A stretch of DNA of 60,348 nucleotides from Sphingomonas sp. SRS2 (GCF_000971055.1 NZ_LARW01000112.1:1-60348), one strand, 5' to 3'. Numbered from the stretch's first letter, positions 41,568 to 51,467 are shown. Program-made: numbers and translations. The notes: a model not told the origin generated them from the sequence alone.

Positions 41568-43166
41568 ATGCGCGCCTTCTCCCAGCTTCTCGACGGCCTC
41601 GTCTACACCCGCTCGCGCAACGCCAAGCTCGCGCTGATCGCCGACTATATGCGCGAGGCACCCGATCCCGATCGCGGCTGGGCGCTGGCGGCGCTGACTG
41701 GCGATCTGAGCCTACCCGCGGTCAAGAGCGCGGCGATCCACGCGATCGTTGACGAGCGGGTCGATCCGATCCTGTTCCGGATGAGCCGCGACTATGTCGG
41801 CGACCTTGCCGAGACGGTCGCGCTGATCTGGCCCAAGCGGATCGACCAGCCCGCCGAGATCGACGACGGCTCGCTGACCCTCGCGGCCGTGGTCGATCGG
41901 CTGGCCAGGCTGGGTCGCGCCGATGCGCCCGCCGCGCTTGGCGAGATGCTCGACCATCTCGACTCCAGCGGGCGCTTCGCGCTGCTGAAGCTGGCGACCG
42001 GCGGCCTGCGCGTCGGCATCTCGGCGCGGCTCGCAAAGACCGGACTGGCGCAGGCTTTCGGGCTTGATGTCGATGCGGTCGAGGAGGTGTGGCACGCTCT
42101 GAAGCCCCCCTATGCCGAACTCTTCGCCTGGGGCAGCGGCGGGGAGCGGCCCGATCCGCGCGGCACGCCCTTTTTCCGTCCGTTCATGCTCGCGCATCCA
42201 CTGGAGGACGGTACGGTCGATCTCGCCGACTATGCCGCCGAATGGAAATGGGACGGCATCCGCGTCCAGATCGTCGGCGCGGGTGGCGAGATTCGTCTTT
42301 ACAGCCGAGCGGGCGACGACATCACCGCGACCTTCCCGGACATCGCCCGCGCCGCCGAAGGGATCACCGGGGTGCTCGATGGCGAGATGCTGGTGCAAGG
42401 CGAAGCGCAGGGCGCCGCCGAGCATGGCGGATCCGCGGCATCGTTCAACGCGCTCCAGCAGCGGCTGGGCCGCAAGAATGTCTCGGCAAAGATGCTCGCC
42501 GACTATCCGGCCTTCGTGAGGCTCTACGATCTGCTGATCGATGGCCAGGAGGATTTGCGCGAGCTACCGTGGGAGACGCGGCGTACGCGGCTGGAGGCGT
42601 TCGCCGGGCGATTGGATCCCGCGCGGTTCGACGTCTCGGCGGTGATCGCGGCGCGCGACTTCGATGACCTCGCCGAAACCCGCGCAGGCGCGCGCGACGC
42701 GGCGATCGAGGGGGTGATGCTCAAGCGGCGCGACAGCCCCTATGTGGCGGGACGGCGCACCGGCCTCTGGTACAAATGGAAGCGCGATCCGCTAAGCGTC
42801 GACTGCGTCATGATGTACGCCCAGCGCGGCCACGGGAAGCGATCCAGCTTCTATTCGGACTATACCTTCGGCTGCTGGTCGGATGAGGACGAACTTCTGC
42901 CCGTCGCCAAGGCCTATTCGGGATTTACCGACGAGGAGCTGAAGTGGCTCGACAGCTTTGTCCGCAATAATACGGTCAACCGCTTCGGCCCGGTCCGCGA
43001 GGTGCAGAAAACGCTGGTGATCGAGCTCGCCTTCGACAGCATCCATGAGAGCAAGCGCCACAAATCAGGGGTAGCGATGCGCTTTCCCCGGATTGCGCGG
43101 ATCAGGAAGGACAAGCCGCCCGAAGAGGCAGATAGGATCGCCAATCTTCGCAAGATGATCGTCTGA
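41568..43166 (+). CDS. ATP-dependent DNA ligase (cisplatin-damage-response/LigC-LigB type)
   Basis: The protein has 532 aa. The N-terminal helical DNA-binding region (FSQLLDGLVYTRSRNAKLAL) precedes the nucleotidyltransferase domain. Motif I is AEWKWDGIRVQIV with the adenylated lysine; motif III-like LYDLLIDG and motif IV EGVMLKR follow, then motif V WYKWKRDP. The C-terminal OB domain ends the protein. It seals nicks with ATP and by context works with the upstream exonuclease in end repair. Confidence 0.88.
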   Translation: MRAFSQLLDGLVYTRSRNAKLALIADYMREAPDPDRGWALAALTGDLSLPAVKSAAIHAIVDERVDPILFRMSRDYVGDLAETVALIWPKRIDQPAEIDDGSLTLAAVVDRLARLGRADAPAALGEMLDHLDSSGRFALLKLATGGLRVGISARLAKTGLAQAFGLDVDAVEEVWHALKPPYAELFAWGSGGERPDPRGTPFFRPFMLAHPLEDGTVDLADYAAEWKWDGIRVQIVGAGGEIRLYSRAGDDITATFPDIARAAEGITGVLDGEMLVQGEAQGAAEHGGSAASFNALQQRLGRKNVSAKMLADYPAFVRLYDLLIDGQEDLRELPWETRRTRLEAFAGRLDPARFDVSAVIAARDFDDLAETRAGARDAAIEGVMLKRRDSPYVAGRRTGLWYKWKRDPLSVDCVMMYAQRGHGKRSSFYSDYTFGCWSDEDELLPVAKAYSGFTDEELKWLDSFVRNNTVNRFGPVREVQKTLVIELAFDSIHESKRHKSGVAMRFPRIARIRKDKPPEEADRIANLRKMIV

Positions 43167-43375
43167 CACAGGCGCTCGCGCGAAGCCGGGTTCGCCATCG
43201 AAAATCAAGTGAAAATCGCATCGGAAATGGCGGAATACCGCGTTTTTCTGTTGCAACAATGTGACAGCGGCAGGGCGATGTCGTTTCGTGGACGCATCCT
43301 TGTTGCCAGCCGCCGCACAGTCGCCTAGGGGGCGGCCCCGCTGCGTCGTAACCGCAGCAGATTAAAGGGGAATTT

Positions 43376-43903
43376 ATGAAGAAGTATGTTCTGGCGGCTG
43401 CTCTCGCGGCTGGTTTTGCCGCACCCGCCATGGCGCAGGACAACGCCGCGTTCACAGGTTTCCGCGTGGAAGCGCTGCTTGGCTATGACAATGTCAACGT
43501 GTCCGGCCTGAAGAACCCCGATGGTGTCCTGTTTGGCGTCGGCATCGGCTATGATCTCGCCGTTGGCGGCGTGGTTGTCGGCCTTGAAGCCGATGCGACC
43601 GATTCGACCTCCAAGTTCAAGCTGGTCGGCCCGGACATCCAGACCGACCGCGATCTCTACATCGGTGGCCGCGTCGGCACCGTCGTCGGCTCGGGCCTGC
43701 TCTATGTGAAGGCGGGCTACACCAATGCGCGCCTTGAGCAGAACGGCTCCGGCGGCAGCAATGGCGACGGCGTCCGCGCCGGCCTCGGCTACGAATATGC
43801 GCTTTCGGGCAAGAGCTTCGTCAAGGCCGAGTATCGCTACTCGAACTACGAAGCCGGCCTGAGCCGCAACCAGGCGGTCGCCGCTTTCGGCATCCGCTTC
43901 TGA
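43376..43903 (+). CDS. Outer-membrane beta-barrel (OmpA/opacity-like) protein
   Basis: The protein has 175 aa with signal peptide (VLAAALAAGFAAPAMAQ) and eight predicted strands ending in ...AVAAFGIRF, the C-terminal Phe being the usual BAM signal. Loop contrast is strong (TDSTSKFKLVGPDIQTDRD, NGSGGSNGDG). AAAGGGGA precedes the ATG and a strong terminator follows, suggesting a highly expressed single-gene transcript. Confidence 0.85.
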   Translation: MKKYVLAAALAAGFAAPAMAQDNAAFTGFRVEALLGYDNVNVSGLKNPDGVLFGVGIGYDLAVGGVVVGLEADATDSTSKFKLVGPDIQTDRDLYIGGRVGTVVGSGLLYVKAGYTNARLEQNGSGGSNGDGVRAGLGYEYALSGKSFVKAEYRYSNYEAGLSRNQAVAAFGIRF

Positions 43904-43946
43904 TCATGTGGGGCGTCGGCCATGTGCCGGCCCCAGCATAGCAAAG

Positions 43947-43978
43947 ACCCTCTCCGGCCATGGCCGGGGAGGGTTTTT
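43947..43978 (+). terminator. Strong intrinsic terminator after the beta-barrel gene
   Basis: A 13-bp stem (ACCCTCTCCGGCC / GGCCGGGGAGGGT, one wobble) is followed by TTTTT. It ends at the stop codon of the convergent small gene. Confidence 0.85.
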
Positions 43979-44337
43979 CAATCGAGATAGGCAAATTCGA
44001 GATTGCCCCAGCGCCGGCCCCTGATGTGCAGCGGCAGGCAGACGCTCTTGACCGGGCGATAGCGGCCTCCGCCGAGATCCTGACGATAGGTCTCCATCAC
44101 GAAGGGCGCGTCGCTCTTCAGGTTGGTGTGCTCCTGCTCGCCGAGCAGATCGGTCGCGGCCTGGCGAAGCTGTCCCAGCAGTTCGGCCTGCGCGGCGATC
44201 CTGTCGCCGACGCCCTCTACATCGCCGTCGCCGCCGACATCGCTGCATTCGATCGCGAAACGGCCACACCCCCGCGAGATCTCCCCGATCGCGTCGCGCA
44301 GCTCGCGCCTCTCCGTCCTGATCGGGCTGAACTCCAT
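43978..44337 (-). CDS. Stand-alone sensor fragment resembling chemoreceptor ligand domains
   Basis: The protein has 119 aa, starting MEFSPIRTERRELRDAIG. The C-terminal half (METYRQDLGGGRYRPVKSV...LPLHIRGRRWGNLEF) closely resembles the end of the sensor module in many alphaproteobacterial methyl-accepting chemotaxis proteins (YRRDMGGG...RGRHWG). No HAMP or signalling domain is present. It is divergent from ku with a 123-bp spacer. It might be a decayed chemoreceptor piece or a soluble sensor; function unknown. Confidence 0.5.
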   Translation of the reverse strand: MEFSPIRTERRELRDAIGEISRGCGRFAIECSDVGGDGDVEGVGDRIAAQAELLGQLRQAATDLLGEQEHTNLKSDAPFVMETYRQDLGGGRYRPVKSVCLPLHIRGRRWGNLEFAYLD

Positions 44338-44460
44338 CGGGGCAGAAGTAATCCGAAGATGGTAACAGATTATTGCCGTTGCGGCGATGCATGGAGCCGG
44401 AGGGAACGTTCGGGGCGCTCGCGGTTTGAATCCCGCGCATCGTTCCGCAGGAGAATCATC

Positions 44461-45363
44461 ATGGCCGCGCGTGCCTATTGGCAGGGGCAGATCCGCCTCG
44501 CGCTCGTCTCGATCCCGGTCGAGATCTACAATGCGACCAGCAGCACCGCGTCAATCGCCTTCCATCAGATTCACGAGCCATCGGGCAAGCGGATCAAATA
44601 TGAGAAGGTCGTTCCCGGCGTAGGCGCGGTCGAAGCCGACGACATCGTCAAGGGCTACGAGGTGTCGAAGGGCAATTACGTCCTGCTCGAACAGGACGAG
44701 ATCGACGCGGTCAAGCTGGAGAGCAAACGCACGCTCGAGCTGATCCAGTTCGTCGACGCCGACGAGATCGACGTGCTCTACTTCGAGAAGCCCTATTATG
44801 TCGTTCCCGCCGATGAGCTGGCCGAGGAGGCGTTCATCGTGCTGCGCGAGGCGTTGCGGCGAACAAGGAAGGTGGCGCTCGGCCAGCTCGCGATGCGCGG
44901 GCGCGAATATATCGTCAGCCTGAAACCATGCGGTCGCGGCATCGTCCTCGAAACGCTGCGCTATGCCGAAGAGGTCAAGAAGGCGCAGAGCTACTTCCGC
45001 GATATTCCCGACAGCAAACCCGACGACGATCTGCTCGATCTCGCCGAAACGCTGATCGAGAAGAAGACGGCGAAATTCGATCCGACCGACTTCCACGATC
45101 GCTATGTCGATGCGCTCAAGAGCCTGATCGAGAAGAAAAAGAAGACCAAGAGCAAGAAGATCATTGAGGATGTCGAGGAACCCGCGACAGGCCGCAAGAG
45201 CAACGTCATCGACCTGATGGCGGCGCTCAAGAAGTCGGTCGACGGCGGCGGCCGCGCGCCAGCCAAGGCGGCGGCGAAGACCGCTCCGGCGAAGAAGCCG
45301 GCCGCGCGCAAGGCGGGGGCCAAACCGGCGGCGGAAAAGTCCCCGGCGCGCAAGCGCGCTTGA
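44461..45363 (+). CDS. ku: Ku protein (non-homologous end joining)
   Basis: The protein has 300 aa; CAGGAG lies upstream of the ATG. The bacterial Ku core begins ARAYWQGQIRLALVSIPVEI and includes YFEKPYYVVPADELAEEAFI and ALGQLAMRGREYIV. The C-terminal 50 residues are Lys/Ala/Pro-rich (AKAAAKTAPAKKPAARKAGA), a DNA-binding tail typical of longer bacterial Ku. The homodimer rings DNA ends and recruits LigD, encoded 10 bp downstream. Confidence 0.95.
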   Translation: MAARAYWQGQIRLALVSIPVEIYNATSSTASIAFHQIHEPSGKRIKYEKVVPGVGAVEADDIVKGYEVSKGNYVLLEQDEIDAVKLESKRTLELIQFVDADEIDVLYFEKPYYVVPADELAEEAFIVLREALRRTRKVALGQLAMRGREYIVSLKPCGRGIVLETLRYAEEVKKAQSYFRDIPDSKPDDDLLDLAETLIEKKTAKFDPTDFHDRYVDALKSLIEKKKKTKSKKIIEDVEEPATGRKSNVIDLMAALKKSVDGGGRAPAKAAAKTAPAKKPAARKAGAKPAAEKSPARKRA

Positions 45364-45373
45364 GAGGCCCGAC

Positions 45374-47866
45374 ATGGCGCGTTCCACTCTCGCCGACTAT
45401 AATCGCAAGCGCGACTTCAAGCGGACAGCCGAGCCTGCGGGCAAGGTGGAAAAAGGCGCCGGCCGGCGCTTCATCGTGCAGAAGCATGACGCGACGCGGC
45501 TGCATTACGACTTTCGCCTGGAGATGGACGGCGTACTGAAAAGCTGGGCGGTGACGCGCGGGCCCAGCCTCAATCCCGAAGACAAGCGCCTTGCGGTGCG
45601 TACCGAAGATCATCCGGTTTCCTATGCCGAGTTCGAGGGTTCGATCCCCAAGGGGGAATATGGCGGCGGCACGGTCATGCTGTGGGACAAGGGGACCTGG
45701 GCGCCGATCGCCGGCAAGAGCGAGCGCGATCTCGACGAGGGACATCTCCACTTCACCCTCGATGGCGAGCGGATGAAGGGCGAATGGCTGCTGGTGCGGA
45801 TGAAGCCCCGCCCCGGCGAACGCCACGAGAACTGGCTGCTCCGCAAGATCGACGACGAAGCCGCCGGCGGCAGCGACGATCTCGTCTCGCGCGCGCTGAC
45901 CAGCGTCAAGACCGGCCGGACGATGGCCGAGATCGCCGCCGACAAACAGGGTGAGGCGAGCTTGAAGGGCAAGCGCGGCAAGGCGTTCGACGCGATCATG
46001 GCAAAGGCTGACGATCATGTCCGCGCCAAGGCGAAACCGCGCGCCAGGATCGGCAAACTCCCTGAGTTCCGTAAGCCGCAGCTGGCGACCCTGGTCGATC
46101 ATGTGCCCGCTGGCAGCCAGTGGATTCATGAGATCAAGTTCGACGGCTATCGCGCACTGATCGCCGCCGCAGGCGACAAGGTGAAGATATACACCCGCAC
46201 CGGACTCGACTGGACCGACAAGTTCCGGCCAGTCGCCGATGCGATCGCCGCGCTCGATCTACCGCCCGCACTGATCGATGGCGAGATCGTCAGCCTCGAC
46301 GCCGGTGGCAATCCCAGCTTCTCGGCCTTGCAGAAAGCGATCAAGGGCGATGGCGGCGCCTTCGAGCTTTTCGCTTTCGATCTGCTGTCGCTGAACGGCA
46401 AGGACCTGACGAAGCTCGGCAATGTCGAGCGCAAGGCGAAGCTTGCGGGGCTGCTGACCGGCGATCACCCGACGATCCACTATGCCGATCATGTGGTCGG
46501 CGCCGGCGAGAAGCTGTTCGCCGCGATGTGCGAGGCCGGGCAGGAAGGCATCATCTCGAAAAAAGCGGATGCGGCCTATCGCGGCGAGCGGACCACCGGC
46601 TGGGTCAAGGTCAAATGCACCCGCCGGCAGGAGTTCGTCATCATCGGCTGGAGCAGCAGCGACAAGAGCGGCCGCCGCTTCCGCGCGCTGCTGCTGGCCC
46701 AGCACAAGGACGGCAAGCTCGTCTATGCCGGCAAGGTCGGCACCGGCTTCAATCAGGACAGCATGGAGATGCTGTCGGAAGAATTCGCCACGCGGTCGCG
46801 CGAGACTCCGGCCGCCGATGTGCCACGGGCCGAACGTCGCGGCGCGCATTGGGTAAAGCCCGACCTCGTCGCGGAAATTGCCTTTGCCGAATTCACCCAT
46901 GACGATGTGCTTCGTCACGCCAGCTTCCTCGGCCTGCGCTCGGACAAGGAGGCCGCCGAGGTGAAACGCGAGGAGACCGTACCGGTGGAAGATGTCGAAG
47001 AGGCCGAGCCTGTCACGATCAGCAATCGCGACCGGGTGATCTTCCCCGAAGCCAAGGCCACGAAGGGCGATCTCGCCGACTATTATCAGGCGATCGGGCC
47101 CCTCATCCTGCCCTGGCTGGCCCGCCGCCCGGTGAGCCTGGTTCGCTGTCCGCAGGGGCGGGCCAAGCATTGCTTCTTCCAGAAGCATGACTCGGGCAGT
47201 TTCGGCGAGGCGGTGCACCATATTCCCGTGCGCGAGAAGAACGGCGACACCGAGGATTATCTCTATGTCGAGGATGTCGTCGGAATCCTGAGCTGCGTGC
47301 AGATGGGGACGATCGAGTTCCACGTCTGGGGCTCGCTGGTGGCGGATATCGAGAAACCCGAGCGGATCATCTTCGATCTCGATCCCGATGTCGGGCTCGA
47401 CTTCAACGACGTGAAAAAGGCGGCGAAGGATATTCGCGCCATGCTGGCCGATATCGGGCTGGTCAGCTTCCCGATGCTGTCCGGCGGCAAGGGCATTCAT
47501 GTCATCGTGCCGCTGACCCCGCAGGCCGAATGGCCCCTGGTCAAGGATTTCACCCATCGCTTCGCCGAGGCGCTGGCGCAGGCCGAGCCGGACCGCTTTG
47601 TCGCCAACATGGCCAAGGCCAAGCGGGTGGGCCGCATCTTCATCGACTATCTGCGCAATCAGCGCGGGGCGACCGCGGTGACTCCCTACAGCGCAAGGGC
47701 GCGGGAAAATGCGCCGGTCGCCGTTCCGATAAGCTGGGACGAGCTCGACGGTTTCGACAGGGCCAGCGCGTTCACGATCAGGGACGGAGCCCAGTTGATG
47801 AAGCGCGCGTCGTCAAAGGCGCTCAAGGGCTGGGGCATCGCGGACCAGGCGCTGCCCGACCTCTGA
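45374..47866 (+). CDS. ligD: DNA ligase D (PE-LIG-POL order)
   Basis: The protein has 830 aa. The 3'-phosphoesterase domain comes first (HDATRLHYDFRLEMDG, about 35-190), then the ATP-dependent ligase domain with motif I HEIKFDGYRAL (lysine about 257), ending near 530. The primase-polymerase domain follows (IFDLDPDVGLDF, SGGKGIHVIVPL). The order matches the Pseudomonas type, not the mycobacterial one. LigD trims, fills and seals ends held by Ku. Confidence 0.95.
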   Translation: MARSTLADYNRKRDFKRTAEPAGKVEKGAGRRFIVQKHDATRLHYDFRLEMDGVLKSWAVTRGPSLNPEDKRLAVRTEDHPVSYAEFEGSIPKGEYGGGTVMLWDKGTWAPIAGKSERDLDEGHLHFTLDGERMKGEWLLVRMKPRPGERHENWLLRKIDDEAAGGSDDLVSRALTSVKTGRTMAEIAADKQGEASLKGKRGKAFDAIMAKADDHVRAKAKPRARIGKLPEFRKPQLATLVDHVPAGSQWIHEIKFDGYRALIAAAGDKVKIYTRTGLDWTDKFRPVADAIAALDLPPALIDGEIVSLDAGGNPSFSALQKAIKGDGGAFELFAFDLLSLNGKDLTKLGNVERKAKLAGLLTGDHPTIHYADHVVGAGEKLFAAMCEAGQEGIISKKADAAYRGERTTGWVKVKCTRRQEFVIIGWSSSDKSGRRFRALLLAQHKDGKLVYAGKVGTGFNQDSMEMLSEEFATRSRETPAADVPRAERRGAHWVKPDLVAEIAFAEFTHDDVLRHASFLGLRSDKEAAEVKREETVPVEDVEEAEPVTISNRDRVIFPEAKATKGDLADYYQAIGPLILPWLARRPVSLVRCPQGRAKHCFFQKHDSGSFGEAVHHIPVREKNGDTEDYLYVEDVVGILSCVQMGTIEFHVWGSLVADIEKPERIIFDLDPDVGLDFNDVKKAAKDIRAMLADIGLVSFPMLSGGKGIHVIVPLTPQAEWPLVKDFTHRFAEALAQAEPDRFVANMAKAKRVGRIFIDYLRNQRGATAVTPYSARARENAPVAVPISWDELDGFDRASAFTIRDGAQLMKRASSKALKGWGIADQALPDL

Positions 47867-47891
47867 TCAACTCGCCACGCGGCGAAGGCGC

Positions 47892-50546
47892 CTAACCCGT
47901 CGCGCTTTTCATCATGCGTTGCGGGCTCAGCTGTTCGGTTTCGATCGGTTCGTCGAAAGCGATGCCGAAGCGATCCTCATCGGCCCAGCGGATCACGCCC
48001 TTCACCGGCACGCCATCGCCGAAATCGAGGGTCATGCTTTCGCCCGGCCGAAATCCGATGCCGCATTCGATCATCGCGCCCGAGCGCGACAGATTGCGGA
48101 TACGGCCGACCTCGGCGCCGCGCGGACTGCGGATCGTCGCCGCGCGCAGGACGGCGACGCGCGGATCGCGGGTGACGACGAGGCTGGGCATGACCAGCTT
48201 GCCCGAACCCGCGACTCGCGCGCGCGCCTCGTCCGACAGCATCGGCTTGCCGAAGATATAGCCCTGGATGTGGCTGCAGCCGAGCGACCGGATCAGCGCC
48301 AGCTCCTCGGGGGTCTCGGCTCCCTCGGCAGTGGTCTCCATCTCCAGGCTCTCGGCCAGCGCGACGATGGCGCGGATGATCGCGGCGTTGCGGTTGCCGG
48401 GCACCGCAGCGCCGCGCACGAAGCTCTGGTCGATCTTGATCTTGTTGAACGGCGCTTTCTTCAGATAGCCAAGCGACGAATAGCCGGTGCCGAAATCGTC
48501 GAGCGCGAAACGCACCCCGATCGCCTTCAGTCGCGCGAACATCGCATCGGTCGTGGCGTCGTCGTTAAGGAAGACGCCCTCGGTGATCTCCAGTTCGAGC
48601 CTATGCGGTGGCAGCTGCGATGCGGCCAGCGCGCTCATCACGATGCCGGGCAGCGACGGATTGGCGAACTGGATCGGCGAAATATTGACCGCGACCCGTA
48701 CCGAAGCCGGCCAGTTAGCGGCTTCAAGGCAGGCAGTGCGCAGCACCCATTCGCCGATCTGCGGGATCAGCCCGATCTCTTCAGCGATCGGGATGAATTC
48801 ACCAGGCGATACCGGCCCGCGCGTCGGGTGATTCCATCGTGCCAGCGCCTCGAAGCCGACGATCGCCTCGCTGTCCGCGTTGACCACGGGCTGATAGACG
48901 AGATGCAGACCGCTCTCGTTCATCACGTTGCGCAGGTCCATTTCGAGCAGCCGCCGGTCCTTGGCGTTGGCGTGCATTTCGGGCTCGTAGAAGCGGTGCA
49001 CGCCCTTGCCATCGGCCTTCGCGGCATAGAGGGCGAGATCGGCGTTGCGGACCAGCGCGTCGGCAGTCGCGCCGTCATCGGGCGCGACCGCGATGCCGAT
49101 CGATGCGCCGATCGAAACGTGCGATCCCTCGATCAGATAGGCTTTCGACACCTCGTCGATGATCGCCCGCGCGAGATTGGCCAAGCGGTGCTTTTCGACG
49201 ATCCCGGGCAGCACGACGTTGAACTCGTCGCCGCCCAGGCGGCCGACCTGGCCGTCATTCTGAACGACGCGCTGGAGCCGCTCGGCGACCTCCCGCAGCA
49301 ACACATCGCCGACCGGATGGCCGAGCGTATCATTGACGGTCTTGAAGCGATCGAGATCGAGCATGAACAGCGCGGTGCGCTTCGGCCTTCCGGCGATATC
49401 ACGCAGCGACTCGTCGAGCGTGCGGCGCATCAGGATGCGGTTGGGAAGCCCCGTCAGTGGATCATAGCTGGCGAGCCGCTTCACCTCGGCCTCCGAGCGT
49501 CGCATCTCGGTCAGGTCGGTGCCGCTGCCGCGAAAGCCCAGGAAGGCGCCATATTCGTCGAAAGCAGGGCGCCCCGAGAGCGACCACCAGCGAATGTCGG
49601 TCCCCGCCGCCGCGCGCACCGCGATCTCCGAAAAGGCGAGCCGGGTCGACAGGTGGAAGCCCAGCGTGCGTTCGCCGTCGCCGGTGCCGCCATCGCTTTT
49701 CTCATGCAGGACGAGGCCGGTCATCGTGGTGCCAAGGAGTTCCTCGACCGGAACTTCGATCGCTGCCGCGATCTGCGGCGAAATATAGGTGAGCAGGCCA
49801 CGAGCATCGGTTTCCCAGAACCAGCCGCGCCTATTCTCCTCGAACTCGCGCAGCAGCACCGCAGCCTTGAGCGCGGTTGTCGCATTGGCAAGCCAGCGGC
49901 GCGAGGCCAGATAGCTGCGCTCCGAGATACCGCCCAGCGCGACCGCCGCGATGACGAGCAAGGGCAACAACATGGCAAGCGCCATCCACTGCCCGGCCGC
50001 TGCCGTCGCGGTGATCGACAGCGTCAGCCACAATGCCAGCGCCGCGGTCGGAACCGGCGCGAAGGCCAGCGTGGTGATGACGAGCAACGCCGAATAGGCG
50101 ATCGCCGCGACCGGCCAGTTGTTGGAGGTCATGTCGGCGCCGGCGCCGACCATCCAGCCGGACCATGCCAGGCCTTGTGCGAAACCGAACAGCGTGACGA
50201 TGCCGTGCATCCGCTCGGGCGATGATTTTCCGTCGCGCTTGTGGCGGATGAGCAGGCGCACTCCGAGCCCCGCGACGATGATGAGCGCCAGGGGAATGGC
50301 GAGCAGCATGAAGCCCGTGCCGCCGGGATCGGGGCGGCGGATCAGCCAGAGTCCGGCAACCACCACGACGTTGGCCAGCAACAGCATCGGCAGTGCGTCG
50401 GCCGCCATGCGGACCCGGTTGCCGATCGATTGCTGGTCATGCGTATCGGCGCGCGGAAACAGCCCGCGGATAAAGCGCGGCCGCTCGGTCCCGTTCTCTT
50501 CCATATTCTCGACCGCAAGGGCCGATCTTCCCCGCACGCGCCGCAT
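47892..50546 (-). CDS. MHYT-less membrane PAS-GGDEF-EAL-PilZ signalling protein
   Basis: The protein has 884 aa; a later ATG at 50504 is an equally good start. Five to six membrane helices (about 50-215) precede a PAS domain (GWFWETDARGLLTYISPQIA), GGDEF domain with intact GRLGGDEFNVV, EAL domain with intact GFEALARWNHP and DDFGTGYSS, and a C-terminal PilZ-like module (RSGAMIECGIGFRPG). Both cyclic-di-GMP synthesis and breakdown motifs are present, so it may be bifunctional or switched by PilZ binding. Confidence 0.88.
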   Translation of the reverse strand: MRRVRGRSALAVENMEENGTERPRFIRGLFPRADTHDQQSIGNRVRMAADALPMLLLANVVVVAGLWLIRRPDPGGTGFMLLAIPLALIIVAGLGVRLLIRHKRDGKSSPERMHGIVTLFGFAQGLAWSGWMVGAGADMTSNNWPVAAIAYSALLVITTLAFAPVPTAALALWLTLSITATAAAGQWMALAMLLPLLVIAAVALGGISERSYLASRRWLANATTALKAAVLLREFEENRRGWFWETDARGLLTYISPQIAAAIEVPVEELLGTTMTGLVLHEKSDGGTGDGERTLGFHLSTRLAFSEIAVRAAAGTDIRWWSLSGRPAFDEYGAFLGFRGSGTDLTEMRRSEAEVKRLASYDPLTGLPNRILMRRTLDESLRDIAGRPKRTALFMLDLDRFKTVNDTLGHPVGDVLLREVAERLQRVVQNDGQVGRLGGDEFNVVLPGIVEKHRLANLARAIIDEVSKAYLIEGSHVSIGASIGIAVAPDDGATADALVRNADLALYAAKADGKGVHRFYEPEMHANAKDRRLLEMDLRNVMNESGLHLVYQPVVNADSEAIVGFEALARWNHPTRGPVSPGEFIPIAEEIGLIPQIGEWVLRTACLEAANWPASVRVAVNISPIQFANPSLPGIVMSALAASQLPPHRLELEITEGVFLNDDATTDAMFARLKAIGVRFALDDFGTGYSSLGYLKKAPFNKIKIDQSFVRGAAVPGNRNAAIIRAIVALAESLEMETTAEGAETPEELALIRSLGCSHIQGYIFGKPMLSDEARARVAGSGKLVMPSLVVTRDPRVAVLRAATIRSPRGAEVGRIRNLSRSGAMIECGIGFRPGESMTLDFGDGVPVKGVIRWADEDRFGIAFDEPIETEQLSPQRMMKSATG

Positions 50547-50624
50547 TCGGCCTGCCCCCTGAGCTGCGAAGCATTCCGCCGACGGCCCGATTTCCGGACT
50601 ATCGGCGCTGCTCCGAGTCGAGGC

Positions 50625-51467
50625 TTAACCCAAGGTGCTTAATTTCGTTTGAACTTCGCCGTCGACGACGCTGGCGCGCAACAGCCATCGCCGCTCGCCC
50701 TCCAGCCCCAGCGCGGTCAGGACGCCGCTGCGATAGGCGCCCGTGTCGATACCGATGCGGTTGGTCTGGATGTCGGGTTCGGTCGAAATCGAATGGCCAT
50801 GGACGATATAGGCGCCCAGTTCCCCGCGATGTTCGAGAAATTCGGTGCGGATCCAGCGCATATCAGCGGAATTCTGGTCCTCGAGCGCAACGCCCGGCCG
50901 GATTCCGGCATGGACCAGCACATAATCGCCAAACCGCATCGCATCAGGCAGGTTGTCGAGGAACAGCCGGTGACGCTCGGGAACATATTGCCGCAACGTC
51001 TCGATCGGCGGGATTTCGTCGCCCAGCGACGAGACCGGCACGCCATAGCTGGCCAGCGTTTCATAGCCGCCGAATTTCAGCCAGAGATTCTGGCTGCGAT
51101 CCTCGAGCGGATCGAGCGCGCGCAGCATCGCTTCCTCATGGTTGCCCATCAGGATGTGGAAGGTGGCGAAATTCGGCAGTCCACTGATCGCATATTCCAG
51201 CGTTTCCGCCGAATAAGGGCCACGATCGACCAGATCGCCGAGCAGGACCACATGATTGTCGGCGATCGAGCGGGCCGCGATATCATCGCGGATATGCGCG
51301 AGCAGCGGGATCAGCAGGTCGAGCCGGCCATGCACGTCCCCGATCGCATAGACCCGCTGCCCCGCCGGCACCTGCGGCCGCACGACATCGCCACGCCGCG
51401 CCGTCAGCGTGTTCATCCGCTGCAGCCAGCCCCTGTCGCCGCCTTGACCTGGTCCCGGTTGGTTCAA
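50625..51467 (-). CDS. Metallophosphoesterase (PrpA-like Ser/Thr phosphatase family)
   Basis: The protein has 280 aa. TTG start at 51467 is supported by GGAG 9 bp upstream; ATG at 51416 is the alternative. Metal motifs are YAIGDVHGRLD, LLGDLVDRGPYS, LMGNHEEAML and a later VHGHS. This is the PPP-like calcineurin family covering bacterial protein phosphatases and Ap4A hydrolases. It lies head-to-head with the polysaccharide cluster across a 360-bp spacer. Confidence 0.85.
   Translation of the reverse strand: MNQPGPGQGGDRGWLQRMNTLTARRGDVVRPQVPAGQRVYAIGDVHGRLDLLIPLLAHIRDDIAARSIADNHVVLLGDLVDRGPYSAETLEYAISGLPNFATFHILMGNHEEAMLRALDPLEDRSQNLWLKFGGYETLASYGVPVSSLGDEIPPIETLRQYVPERHRLFLDNLPDAMRFGDYVLVHAGIRPGVALEDQNSADMRWIRTEFLEHRGELGAYIVHGHSISTEPDIQTNRIGIDTGAYRSGVLTALGLEGERRWLLRASVVDGEVQTKLSTLG

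Noticed and set aside
44400-44460. EcfG or LexA promoter in front of ku
   Set aside because: GGAAC is present but the -10 part does not fall at 16-17 bp as CGTT (only GTTT at 16), and no GTTC-N7-GTTC LexA box is visible.
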